Positions 1-8,333 are shown, counted from the first letter of the stretch. The stretch is 37,972 bases of DNA from Candidatus Heimdallarchaeota archaeon (GCA_020353515.1 CP070695.1:4009560-4047531); one strand, 5' to 3'. Notes: generated from the letters alone by a model not told the origin. Numbers and translations are program-made.

Positions 1-1909
1 TCCTCCCTTTTCTTTTAGGACGGATAACGAGATGAACACCTAATAAAGCACCAAATAACATGACCAGAGTAAACCCTGATGTGTTTTCGATTCTCGAGCT
101 TTGAATGGTGGTCATAGGTATGGAGCTTTGAGTAGATCCAAAGGAGCTTGTATGGTAATTCTCAACATGATTGTCTATGTCACGAATATCCCAGCGCCAG
201 TCCTCGTGACGGAGAAGACTGATGTACTCCCCAGGAACATATTCGTTCCACATATATGGGCCAGTTCCAATAATTTGATCATTGGTTGGAGTAAACGCGG
301 ATATATTTGTTACATCACGCCAGATGTGCTCGGGGGTAATGTAAAAACGTGTTGTGTCCACCCACTCGAAGTATCCTGTCTCGTTGATATATAATTCAAT
401 TGTATGGCCTTCAGGTCCATTGGGCGTTTCTATTTTGTAAACGTTTGCCATATTTGGTTCACTATAAGGAGAGTTTCGCCATAGATGAAGGGAATGGTTA
501 ACATCAGCAGCAGTGAATGGTTCCCCATCGTGCCAGGTTTCGTTCTCGTATAAGTAGAATGTGAATTTCTGGCCGTCTCGAACCTCTCCATTAGCCACAG
601 TCTGTTCAATCTCCCAGTCGTACGCCAACCCTGGAATGGGATCCCAGGTGTAAGGATCGATGTTCCAGAGTCTCTCATAGATGTATTGGAAGACAGTTTC
701 TTCATAACGAGTGCGTTGCAAATAAGGGTTGAAAGTACCTAGAGTATCGGACAAGCAATAATAGAAAGTACCACCATAAGGCCCACCAAGGGAGTCTTTA
801 AGATGTAGTTTAGTTACACAGACCAGGTTCTCTCCATTAGCAATACCCGCACCAAGAAAATCAAACCACCCATCAAACCTGTCAGTACGGTAAACACAAA
901 TAATCGGATAATTGTAGCAAATAATCTGAGGTTGTTCAAAGGTCAAAAGTGTGTTTGCTTCACGAGCAAAGGCTTTAACTTCATTTAAGTCAGTAGATAT
1001 CACCATTTGGTCAAGAATTGTATCAATGGTGCTATTACTGAATTGATAATAGCTATTCCATTTTGCATCCGTTCTAAAGTTATCATATAGGAATTCTGGT
1101 GTGTTTATCATAGAAACTCCTTCAGTCCAACTTCTGACTGAATACCAAGAAGATGGGGTTGGTGGATTTGTAAAAACTTGAGTATAATCTTCTGCTTTAA
1201 TTCCCATTTGTTCTAATCCGTCCTCCAATATCTTAAGGGCATTCCTAGCTACTCCATGCAAAGATACCTCATAATCATAATGTTCTAAATCAACCCCTGG
1301 ATCCCAAATACCATTCCTGTTTTGGTCATATTCTCGCCAACCATCCCCATCTAGATCGATAAAACCAGCATTTTCGAGGGATTTATTTCCTGATACGTAA
1401 TCTGCTTCATAGAAGTGTTCAGCCATCTCGCTTTCGACTTCCCATTCTGTTGCACATATCGGAAAAAGACTATCTTGGGGTAATCCGATACCTCCGATGC
1501 ATTCCATATTTGCTCGATATTTATCATACCCAAATGCCATAGCGCGACGAAAAGCGGTAATATTGGTAGGGAATCGGTCACAATTGACAGTGAGTGCTCG
1601 ATAACGGATACTTGAGGTGAATGTCAACTCAATATTCGGATCCCTAGCAAATGTTGCTAAGTATTCTTCTGGTACTTGTTCATCGTAAGCATCAATGTCC
1701 CCATTTTCCAGCGCTAACATGGCTAAGGAGATTTCATTCTCATTAAAAATTATAAATTTTACTTCATCAACATATGCACCATAAGGGCGAAACTGGGAAG
1801 ACCATTTAGGTGTAGAAAGAATTTTCGTTGAGACAAGTTGAATTTTAGGACAGAATAATCCTAATAGGGAAAATCCAAGCATTAGATGATAAATGTATCT
1901 TTTTTTCAA
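1..1909 (-). CDS. Membrane-anchored family 5 extracellular solute-binding protein, permuted halves (partial at left edge)
   Basis: The minus-strand frame is open from a TTG at 1909 to the window edge, 636 codons with no stop seen. The N-terminus (MKKRYIYHLMLGFSLLGLF) is a signal peptide. Residues about 46-350 look like the C-terminal half of an SBP_bac_5 (oligopeptide/nickel-type) protein: YVDEVKFIIF, LENGDIDAYDE, FRRAMAFGYDK. Residues about 378-575 look like the N-terminal half: GTFNPYLQ, IYERLWNIDPYTWDPIPGLA, WHDGEPFTAADV, GTGPYMWNEYVPGEY. A Ser/Thr-rich stretch, a membrane helix (about 612-629) and the tail RPKRKGR follow, so the true end is probably just outside. The TTG overlaps the upstream gene's TGA (1906-1908) as TTGA, with AAGGAAG upstream, suggesting translational coupling. 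An inner ATG lies at 1882. Likely role: capturing peptides or other solutes outside the cell. No permease or ATPase gene is in view. Confidence 0.85.
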   Translation of the reverse strand, partial: MKKRYIYHLMLGFSLLGLFCPKIQLVSTKILSTPKWSSQFRPYGAYVDEVKFIIFNENEISLAMLALENGDIDAYDEQVPEEYLATFARDPNIELTFTSSIRYRALTVNCDRFPTNITAFRRAMAFGYDKYRANMECIGGIGLPQDSLFPICATEWEVESEMAEHFYEADYVSGNKSLENAGFIDLDGDGWREYDQNRNGIWDPGVDLEHYDYEVSLHGVARNALKILEDGLEQMGIKAEDYTQVFTNPPTPSSWYSVRSWTEGVSMINTPEFLYDNFRTDAKWNSYYQFSNSTIDTILDQMVISTDLNEVKAFAREANTLLTFEQPQIICYNYPIICVYRTDRFDGWFDFLGAGIANGENLVCVTKLHLKDSLGGPYGGTFYYCLSDTLGTFNPYLQRTRYEETVFQYIYERLWNIDPYTWDPIPGLAYDWEIEQTVANGEVRDGQKFTFYLYENETWHDGEPFTAADVNHSLHLWRNSPYSEPNMANVYKIETPNGPEGHTIELYINETGYFEWVDTTRFYITPEHIWRDVTNISAFTPTNDQIIGTGPYMWNEYVPGEYISLLRHEDWRWDIRDIDNHVENYHTSSFGSTQSSIPMTTIQSSRIENTSGFTLVMLFGALLGVHLVIRPKRKGR

Positions 1910-3990
1910 TTTGGAATCTTCCTTAATTTGTTGATTCGTCGTTTCATGAGGAAAATCGCTAAAAATGATGTTAATATAACGAAGGGAGTGAATCCTATTG
2001 TACTTTTTGTCTTGGAGCTTGGATAAATGATCACTGATGTTGTTGAAACCTCTTCTAGAGAGGATTTTGTATCATAAAAAATATCAAGGTCTAATAGAAT
2101 AGAGTCTATACCTGGGGTTGGTCCTCTCAGGTCCTCAACCTCTAATCTCGCTCGCCAATAAAGAATACTAGAATGTTTATCAGTTAATGAATAAATCTCA
2201 TTTGGATTAATAAGTTCCCATCTAATACTATTTGTTGATACTTGATAATAGATACATGAATTAGGAAATACTGTCTGATTGACTGAAAGAGTGACATTAT
2301 GAATGTCTCCCGTACTTCTGTAACAACAGACTGATTGTGCTACTACAAATCCTATCATCTCAGGAAGTTCGAAAATTACCAATATATGTCTAGAGCATGA
2401 TACAAAGAGATAATTTTCTTTAATGAAGACACTTCTAGCACTGCTAGGAGTGGATCGGCTAATACGTTCTCCAGAATTGAGGGGATTGCTGCTATCAATG
2501 AGGGTCAAACCTTCTGCGCTTGTTGTACCTGCAAAATAGTCATTGACAAATACATCAGTTGCTCTACCAACAGTATTTCGGTACATTGGAATTCCTGGGT
2601 TGATCGGGTCGCTAATATCGATGATTGCGAGACCAGCTGTACCACAAGCGACATATGCGAAATCTCCTCCGATACAAACACTATAAGTAACTCCATTGGT
2701 TTCCTGATAGATTGGTTCTCCAGGATTAGTCGGGTCACTTATATCGATTATTACCAAACCAGAGAATAAACAGGCAAGGTAGGCATAATTTCTGCCAATA
2801 TAAACAATGTATGCATCCCCAGTTGTATCTCGATAGATCGGTGTGCCAGGATTATTCGGATCACTTATGTTGATGATAGCTAGACCAGAAAATCCATTAG
2901 CGATATATGCGAATTCTCCACTGATAAAAACATCATGAGCATCCCCAATTGTGTCTCGATAGATTGGTGCGCCAGGATTATTCGGATCACTAATGTTGAT
3001 GATTGCTAAACCGGCAGATAAACAGGCAACATAAGCATAATCCCCATTTATATGAACACCAGTAGCAGCTACTGATGTGGCATAAGTTGGTGTGCCTGGG
3101 TTGGTAGGATTACTAATATTAATGATCGCTAGACCAGCACTTCCACAGGCTACATAGGCGTAATCTCCACTTACAAAAACATCTAAACCCAGTTCATCGA
3201 TACCCTCATAAAGTGGTTTCTCTGACATATTGAGAGGTGGTTGAATTCTTCCATGTCCCCAACCACTTGCATTTGTAGCGGTTTTATTACAATAAATTTC
3301 ACTATCAAGCCCATATAAATCTTCATTATAACAATTAATTAATTTATTACTTCTCCCAGGCGTAATTTTTGCAGGAAACCAATTATCACTATTATCTAAG
3401 TCATTTCCTATAAGTTGGAGTGATTCGTGTCTATTTAACTCCCATTTTATTGTTTCTGTAACAATCTTACCATTATTAGGCCAATTACCCCAGGATCTCT
3501 TCAAATCTATTTTATCTTCAGTTGTAATCCCAAAAGCAACAAAATCATGAGCTGTATCCTCACTAAGATTGTGAAGACTATCATTATCTTCAAAGAGAGA
3601 TATCGAATCCCCATGATTAGTAAGTTGTTCTGCAATTTCATTCATATAAAAATGAAAGACTGGGCCATCGTTATCATTAACTCCAACCCCTAAATGAATA
3701 ACAATAATATCATTTGACGAAACTAAGGGACATGAGCTGGGAATCTCCCAGAAATTGTCATTCCCCCCATTTGTGACGTACCAGTAAGAAGGATCGAAAC
3801 CTCCTTCGATAACAAGTAATTCAATATATTCATCTTTGGCCCACTCCACTCTTAATTCTTGAATTTCATATTTAATCTCATTTATGCGAATCTTGTTTGT
3901 AGCTTGCATATGGGGACGAAATTCTGACCCCCATTTTGAAGTTTTTAAAGCCATTGCTGAAGAAGGTAGATGAGAGCATAGAATTGCCAT
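1906..3990 (-). CDS. Secreted, membrane-anchored LVIVD-repeat beta-propeller protein with lamin-tail-like domain
   Basis: From the first ATG the protein has 694 residues. Residues about 34-105 (KIRINEIKYEI, DEYIELLVIEGG, SYWYVTNGG) resemble a lamin-tail domain, an Ig-like fold found in many secreted prokaryotic proteins. Residues 261-544 hold seven LVIVD repeats of 41-42 residues (pattern GDYAYVACGSAGLAIINISD..NPG), enough for a closed seven-blade propeller. A C-terminal membrane helix (about 664-682) and a basic tail follow. The ATG at 3990 lies inside an apparent signal peptide that continues upstream in frame (GNRKQLGLIVGITLMAILC) to about 4038, where only CTG (4035) or ATT (4038) could start before an in-frame TGA. 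The real start is therefore probably non-ATG, or a base is missing. Likely role: extracellular binding or scaffolding, coupled to the solute-binding protein downstream. Confidence 0.85.
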   Translation of the reverse strand: MAILCSHLPSSAMALKTSKWGSEFRPHMQATNKIRINEIKYEIQELRVEWAKDEYIELLVIEGGFDPSYWYVTNGGNDNFWEIPSSCPLVSSNDIIVIHLGVGVNDNDGPVFHFYMNEIAEQLTNHGDSISLFEDNDSLHNLSEDTAHDFVAFGITTEDKIDLKRSWGNWPNNGKIVTETIKWELNRHESLQLIGNDLDNSDNWFPAKITPGRSNKLINCYNEDLYGLDSEIYCNKTATNASGWGHGRIQPPLNMSEKPLYEGIDELGLDVFVSGDYAYVACGSAGLAIINISNPTNPGTPTYATSVAATGVHINGDYAYVACLSAGLAIINISDPNNPGAPIYRDTIGDAHDVFISGEFAYIANGFSGLAIINISDPNNPGTPIYRDTTGDAYIVYIGRNYAYLACLFSGLVIIDISDPTNPGEPIYQETNGVTYSVCIGGDFAYVACGTAGLAIIDISDPINPGIPMYRNTVGRATDVFVNDYFAGTTSAEGLTLIDSSNPLNSGERISRSTPSSARSVFIKENYLFVSCSRHILVIFELPEMIGFVVAQSVCCYRSTGDIHNVTLSVNQTVFPNSCIYYQVSTNSIRWELINPNEIYSLTDKHSSILYWRARLEVEDLRGPTPGIDSILLDLDIFYDTKSSLEEVSTTSVIIYPSSKTKSTIGFTPFVILTSFLAIFLMKRRINKLRKIPN
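2359..3210 (-). repeat. Seven tandem LVIVD coding repeats, about 126 bp period
   Basis: Seven consecutive 41-42 codon units within the preceding gene share the pattern YAYVA..GLAIINISDP.NPG.PIY. The middle units are the most alike in DNA and the last two the most diverged. This is a protein-level tandem array that should fold as a beta-propeller; it is not a CRISPR or satellite array. Confidence 0.85.
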
Positions 3991-4193
3991 TAGAGTGATT
4001 CCAACTATTAAACCAAGTTGTTTCCTGTTTCCCAGAATTAATCCATCCTCAACTCAAGAAATCGATGTACTCTATACTCATTAAATAAATAAAGCCTTTC
4101 ATGTCTGAAATGACAGAATGGATTGTCGCGGGCAAGGCAAAGTTCTTTAGACTTCTGAACAAGAGGAATTGTAATTCTTAGAGGTGAATGATT

Positions 4194-4853
4194 ATGACAG
4201 TAGAGAGTCTATTTGAAGCACTGAAGAAAACCTTAGAGGAGTACGAACCTGAAAAAGCCGCAGAAATCGCCCAAGAACTCATAGAGGCTCAAGTTGATCC
4301 ATTAAAAGTGATTGATGAAGTATTAAGTCCAACGATGGAGATAATTGGAGACAAATTTGATAAAATGGATATCTTCCTCCCAGAACTTATGGGAGCGGCA
4401 GAAGCAATGCAATCTGCAACTTCTGTCCTTACAAAACACATTAAATCCACTACGGAACGTTCTGTAACAAAAGGAAAGGTTGTCATAGGAACTGTACATG
4501 GAGACATTCATGAAATCGGAAAAAACATAGTTAAAATCATGTTAGAAGTCTCAGGGTTTGAGGTATTTGATTTGGGAAAAGATGTCCCTTCTATGCAGTT
4601 CATTGAAAAAGCAGGTGAGGTGGGGGCTGATATGATCGCACTAAGCGCTCTCATGACAACCACCATGGTTTCCCAAAAAGAGGTCATTGAATTACTTACC
4701 GCGCTCGGTAAGCGTGATGATTATATCGTAATAATTGGAGGAGCTCCAACGACAGCAACCTGGCAACAAGAAATTGGGGCTGATGGATGGGCAGAAACAG
4801 CTGTTCAAGCGGCAAAATTAGCAACAGACCTTCTTAAAAAAAAGGCGAGATAA
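4194..4853 (+). CDS. mtmC: Methyltransferase cognate corrinoid protein (MtmC/MtbC type)
   Basis: A small cobalamin carrier that accepts a methyl group from its partner methyltransferase and passes it on. It has an N-terminal helical cap (about residues 1-88) followed by a B12-binding Rossmann domain with the classic lower-ligand motif GDIHEIGKNIV (ligand His 106 from this start), LSALMTTTM, and the nucleotide-loop region IIGGAPTT. The length of about 220 matches the family. I chose ATG 4194 because GAGGTG (4181-4186) is spaced correctly for it; the ATG at 4188 would be one base from that site. Its TAA directly abuts the ATG of the mtmB-like gene, so the two form a transcription unit and a functional pair. 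The mtmC name rests on this pairing; mtbC or mttC are possible by sequence alone. Confidence 0.9.
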   Translation: MTVESLFEALKKTLEEYEPEKAAEIAQELIEAQVDPLKVIDEVLSPTMEIIGDKFDKMDIFLPELMGAAEAMQSATSVLTKHIKSTTERSVTKGKVVIGTVHGDIHEIGKNIVKIMLEVSGFEVFDLGKDVPSMQFIEKAGEVGADMIALSALMTTTMVSQKEVIELLTALGKRDDYIVIIGGAPTTATWQQEIGADGWAETAVQAAKLATDLLKKKAR

Positions 4854-6239
4854 ATGGTCACTCCTCCGTGGCGAATCAATGAAGTGTTAGAAAGAGCAGA
4901 AAATGGTCCCGTATGTTTAGAAAAAGACTACGATCTTAAACTCCTAGTTCCAGGACTTAAAAGAGTTATTAAAGAGTACGATATTGTTTTTGATCCTGCA
5001 ACACCAGTTCCCCAAGATGACACCCTAGCAGATAGTCTATGGAAAGCTGCCATGGATCTATATCTTGAAATAGGAACTCTAAATACAGATACTCACCGTA
5101 GAATCTTATTTACAGAGGAGGAAATAAAAGAGGCGCTTGGTAACTTCCCTGGAAGGTTCACAATGGGCTTTGGACGAGATTCAAAAGAAATAACCAGTAG
5201 AATGATTGAAGATGTCCGACGACCTTATTGCTTGTTCTCTCCTGACATCACCTGTGACGAAGATATTTTTGTACCAATGAGTATGGCTTACCTGCAGGAA
5301 CCGTTAGCAAATGGTGTGTGTGCTCCAATCTTAGATGAAATCGAAGGAATGCCCATTCGATCAGGGTATCCTTCAGAAGTGAAAGGATCAGTTGCTCATG
5401 CTATGATGTTCCGAGAGGCTGCCCGACGAGTTGGCCGTCCAGGTATCTTTCTGAAAAGTGTTGGGACAGCGGAATCTGATGCCGCTCAAATTGCTGCCAG
5501 TAACCCTGAATGGGGAGAACGCTTGACTGATGGACGTTTCGTAGCTTGTATCACTGAATTGAAGATAGATAATTCTCTCCTAAATAAAATGATCCATTTC
5601 CATACTTACGGCTGCTTTGTTGGGTGTCTTGCAGGACCGATCCTTGGAGGATACGCAGGTGGCCCTGAAGGCACTGCTATTGTTGGTATTGCGTATCATT
5701 TGATGGGGCTCCTCGTAAACCAAGCACATTTCATGAATTACTTCCCTTTCCACTTAAAACACACCTGCAATACTATGCGGGAGCTGCTTTGGGTGGTTTC
5801 TTCTACCTACCAAGCTTTAGCTCGTAATAGTAACTTTGTTTCAATGTCAAACGGCTTTGCAGCTGCTGGTCCATGCACCGATATGGTCTTGCGAGAAGCA
5901 GCGACTCATGGACTCGTATCTGTCGTTTCTGGAGGAAATTTATGGGAAATGGCTGTCGCAAAAAATCGTCATAAGAATTATGCCACCCCTATGGAGGCAC
6001 GTATGGCTGCTGAAGTTGGATGTGGAGCAGCAGTCGAGAAAGTCTCCCGTGCTGATGCAAATGAGCTTACACTCACTCTACTAGAGACCTATGAAGCGAA
6101 TATCGAAAGCGCACCCCTTGGAAAAAACTTCCGAGAATGCTATGATGTCCAAAAAGTCAAACCTTCTCCAGAATATATGAATCTTTATCAGAAGATACGC
6201 ACAGAACTCGAAGACATTGGTGTTCCATTCATCTATTAG
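4854..6239 (+). CDS. mtmB: Monomethylamine methyltransferase (MtmB) homologue without pyrrolysine
   Basis: 461 residues, against about 458 for methanogen MtmB, which transfers the methyl group of monomethylamine to the corrinoid protein. The match covers the full length: DTHRRI near residue 80, GFGRDSKEI, GRPG, TELKID, ILGGYAGGPEGT, AGPCTDM, MEARMAAEVG, and the C-terminal APLGKNFRECYDVQKVKPSP with YMNLYQKIRTELEDIG. Methanogen MtmB has an in-frame amber codon for pyrrolysine at residue 202 (GRPGMGVO, O = pyrrolysine). Here the aligned sequence is GRPGIFLK, with an ordinary AAA lysine at residue 201 (5454-5456), and the gene is read through without any internal TAG. It starts directly after the mtmC TAA and ends with TAG. 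The methylated substrate is therefore uncertain: monomethylamine, another methylated amine, or something else. No corrinoid activator (RamA) or MtbA gene is nearby. Confidence 0.9.
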   Translation: MVTPPWRINEVLERAENGPVCLEKDYDLKLLVPGLKRVIKEYDIVFDPATPVPQDDTLADSLWKAAMDLYLEIGTLNTDTHRRILFTEEEIKEALGNFPGRFTMGFGRDSKEITSRMIEDVRRPYCLFSPDITCDEDIFVPMSMAYLQEPLANGVCAPILDEIEGMPIRSGYPSEVKGSVAHAMMFREAARRVGRPGIFLKSVGTAESDAAQIAASNPEWGERLTDGRFVACITELKIDNSLLNKMIHFHTYGCFVGCLAGPILGGYAGGPEGTAIVGIAYHLMGLLVNQAHFMNYFPFHLKHTCNTMRELLWVVSSTYQALARNSNFVSMSNGFAAAGPCTDMVLREAATHGLVSVVSGGNLWEMAVAKNRHKNYATPMEARMAAEVGCGAAVEKVSRADANELTLTLLETYEANIESAPLGKNFRECYDVQKVKPSPEYMNLYQKIRTELEDIGVPFIY

Positions 6240-6326
6240 GATGTTCTTCCTACAAAATTTTGCAGAAAAACCCAAATCCCGAGTATATTCACTTGAAAAA
6301 ATTAACGATTGGCTGTATCAATTATT

Positions 6327-7136
6327 CTATCTCCCGTTTAGCTGATTTCCATTTGTAAGCTGCTTTCTAGATGTCTTATCGTTTTCACCCAGATATCCTG
6401 CTGCACGGGGAAAACCAAACAAGCCAGGTTTAACCATCGGGGCGTGGAAATCCTCCTTGGCCCAGGGTGCAGGGAATTTCTGGAAGATAGATGTAGCAAT
6501 CAATGCGAATGTTTGGGTGGCAATAAAGATCAGATAATTATTGTAAAACACCAGGAACAACAGACATATTGCTACGTTTGGTATGTGGGAGACAACCGTT
6601 TTTATTATAATAGACCTTGGGGTGTCGTGTTCTGGACTAACTTTGATATCCCAGAAATAATCTTGGATGAAATATTGCCATGCGCCCATACTGACATAAG
6701 AACAGAGATAAATGGTCCATTTTGGCAGTGAGGTCATATTCCACAGGTGGTAGAAAGATAGGAGGAGTTGTCCAGTACTGATCCCCCAGAATAAGCCAAA
6801 GACGATCTCAGAACCGATATAATACTTACGATCAAATGTGAGCGTCATACGGGCCCATAAAATCCAATATGCCAAGAAAATATAGGTAAAACAAAAAATA
6901 CAGAAAGTAATCCATATAGGGTCATTCAGCTGTTCATTTGTTGCAATTGGCTGATTTAACAGTGTTTCCAAGGTTCCTGTTGCTGCTGAAACAATATTAC
7001 AAAAAGAAAAATAGATTAGTGCCCGGGTCCAGGCCATATCTGGTTTATATACATCTATGGGGAGTCCTCGATACTTAGTGACGTAAACACCTAACATGAT
7101 GATGAAAATGATAGTGACAGTTGCGATGTAAAACAA
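6327..7136 (-). CDS. Conserved-looking seven-helix membrane protein of unknown function
   Basis: 269 residues with about seven hydrophobic helices (roughly residues 1-19, 38-57, 73-97, 104-130, 140-163, 175-199 and 200-222) and a hydrophilic C-terminal tail of about 45 residues. Aromatic and charged motifs stand out: WQYFIQDYFWDI followed by SPEHDTP, then FPAPWAKEDFH and PGLFGFPRAAGYLG. Such dense motifs suggest an enzyme or carrier family, but I do not recognise it. There is no lysine in the seventh helix, so it is not a retinal protein. It converges with mtmB from the opposite strand, is transcribed alone, and ends in TAG. Confidence 0.75.
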   Translation of the reverse strand: MFYIATVTIIFIIMLGVYVTKYRGLPIDVYKPDMAWTRALIYFSFCNIVSAATGTLETLLNQPIATNEQLNDPIWITFCIFCFTYIFLAYWILWARMTLTFDRKYYIGSEIVFGLFWGISTGQLLLSFYHLWNMTSLPKWTIYLCSYVSMGAWQYFIQDYFWDIKVSPEHDTPRSIIIKTVVSHIPNVAICLLFLVFYNNYLIFIATQTFALIATSIFQKFPAPWAKEDFHAPMVKPGLFGFPRAAGYLGENDKTSRKQLTNGNQLNGR

Positions 7137-7269
7137 ATGATCATCTTATCACGACAGGGAGGTAAACCATCGTCTTTCTCTTGAAATATCAGTCTTCTTT
7201 TATGTAGAAAATCGATTATATTAAGATTCGGAATTATTCTTCTCAAAAGAATAACTGCCTAGAACATGG

Positions 7270-7280
7270 GATTTATAAAT
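7270..7280 (+). promoter_or_regulatory. Probable TATA box for the 7311 gene
   Basis: ATTTATAAAT lies about 35 bases upstream of the ATG at 7311. This is right for an archaeal promoter giving a leader of only about ten bases. No convincing ribosome-binding site precedes that ATG. Confidence 0.4.
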
Positions 7281-7310
7281 TAGGACGAAGATGTAGAATT
7301 TGGTGCTTTT

Positions 7311-8300
7311 ATGGATCTAGAAGGATTTGAGGCGTTTCTCCAAGAACGAAAACTTGACATGGAGAAAATAACCGAAGCAGTTGGAGTTATCCAAGAATTT
7401 AGTAAATTTGTATCAAACTCAATTGATAATGCAACATATAATGATTTTCAAGATTTCTCGGCTTATTTAATTAAAAATTACAAAAATACCTGGGATAATT
7501 ATATTCACATCCTCCGGTATGGGTATTTCAAGAAAAATAATCTCTTAATTATCGCAAGCATGGAGGTCATTGATGGAGGGGAAGTTATCCAAAATTTCTC
7601 ACAGCGGTTAATCGATGAGTTTGGGGAAGATATTCGAAATGAGATTTTTGGAGAGCTAGAGGTACCTCCATTGGGAATACACCCAAAGAGGAAACCAGCT
7701 ATTACCAAAGAATTAATTAAAAAATTTCTTCAAAAGGTTGATCGAAATAAATGCGCTGAATTCTTGGCGAGTGGACTCAGAAATAAGTATCCAGACTCAT
7801 ACAAATCAGCGCAGGCGAAATTTCTGAAAGCAAAAAATATTGACGAATTTCTAGAGATAAAGCGACAGGACTTCATTAATACCTTAAAAACACATTATGA
7901 AGAAGAAACTCTTTTCTTTACTCAAGAAATCAACGAACAAGTACTTGAGTACGTGAAAGGCCAAGAAGGAATGACTGAAGCGGGCATTCGAGAAGGGAAT
8001 AAGGTCATAATGACGAAAATCCCATATATGACAATACAATATCTCAATGCAACCGATGAACAGGAAAAGAGATATTATTACTGTCACTGTCCATGGGTAC
8101 GAGAAGCCCTGCTAGAAGAGAATCAACCAGTTGACCCTGTTTTTTGTAATTGCAGTGGAGGATATTACAAAAACTTCTGGGAGGCGGTTCTGGATCAACC
8201 TGTAAAAGTAGAATTATTGGAATCGGTTCTGAAAGGGAATCCAACATGTAAATTCGCCTTACACTTGCCACAAGAGGTTATAGATGCGTTAGAGACATAA
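7311..8300 (+). CDS. Protein with C-terminal Cys-rich, V4R/ATC-hydrolase-like domain
   Basis: 329 residues. Residues about 1-120 are mainly helical; the middle (about 125-200) is lysine-rich and helical. The C-terminal 100 residues carry a Cys pattern: YYYCHCPWVREAL, then PVFCNCSGGYYKNFWEAV, then PVKVELLESVLKGNPTCKFA. Similar C-terminal Cys patterns occur, as I recall, in archaeal and bacterial small-molecule-binding families annotated as V4R-like, DUF6144 or L-2-amino-thiazoline-4-carboxylate hydrolase-like; assignment to any one is uncertain. The five Cys residues could bind metal or a hydrophobic ligand. It leads a same-strand run with the MBL-fold hydrolase (33 bases downstream) and a methyltransferase. 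No signal peptide, so cytosolic. Confidence 0.7.
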   Translation: MDLEGFEAFLQERKLDMEKITEAVGVIQEFSKFVSNSIDNATYNDFQDFSAYLIKNYKNTWDNYIHILRYGYFKKNNLLIIASMEVIDGGEVIQNFSQRLIDEFGEDIRNEIFGELEVPPLGIHPKRKPAITKELIKKFLQKVDRNKCAEFLASGLRNKYPDSYKSAQAKFLKAKNIDEFLEIKRQDFINTLKTHYEEETLFFTQEINEQVLEYVKGQEGMTEAGIREGNKVIMTKIPYMTIQYLNATDEQEKRYYYCHCPWVREALLEENQPVDPVFCNCSGGYYKNFWEAVLDQPVKVELLESVLKGNPTCKFALHLPQEVIDALET

Positions 8301-8333
8301 TTAGAGGATAATACCGATTAGGTGGTTGTATAG

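Noticed and set aside
101..705. Short open frames on both strands at the left edge
   Set aside because: They lie within the long minus-strand solute-binding protein frame and encode no recognisable sequence.
2359..3210. 126-base periodicity as a CRISPR or satellite array
   Set aside because: The repeats are in one continuous reading frame, diverge at third positions and match the LVIVD protein repeat.
6237..6239. In-frame TAG of the mtmB-like gene as a pyrrolysine codon
   Set aside because: It comes at residue 462, after the conserved C-terminus of the family, and only 18 further codons follow before a TGA. It is the normal stop.
6327..7136. Seven-helix protein as a rhodopsin or heliorhodopsin
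   Set aside because: The last helix has no lysine to hold retinal and the sequence does not resemble either family.
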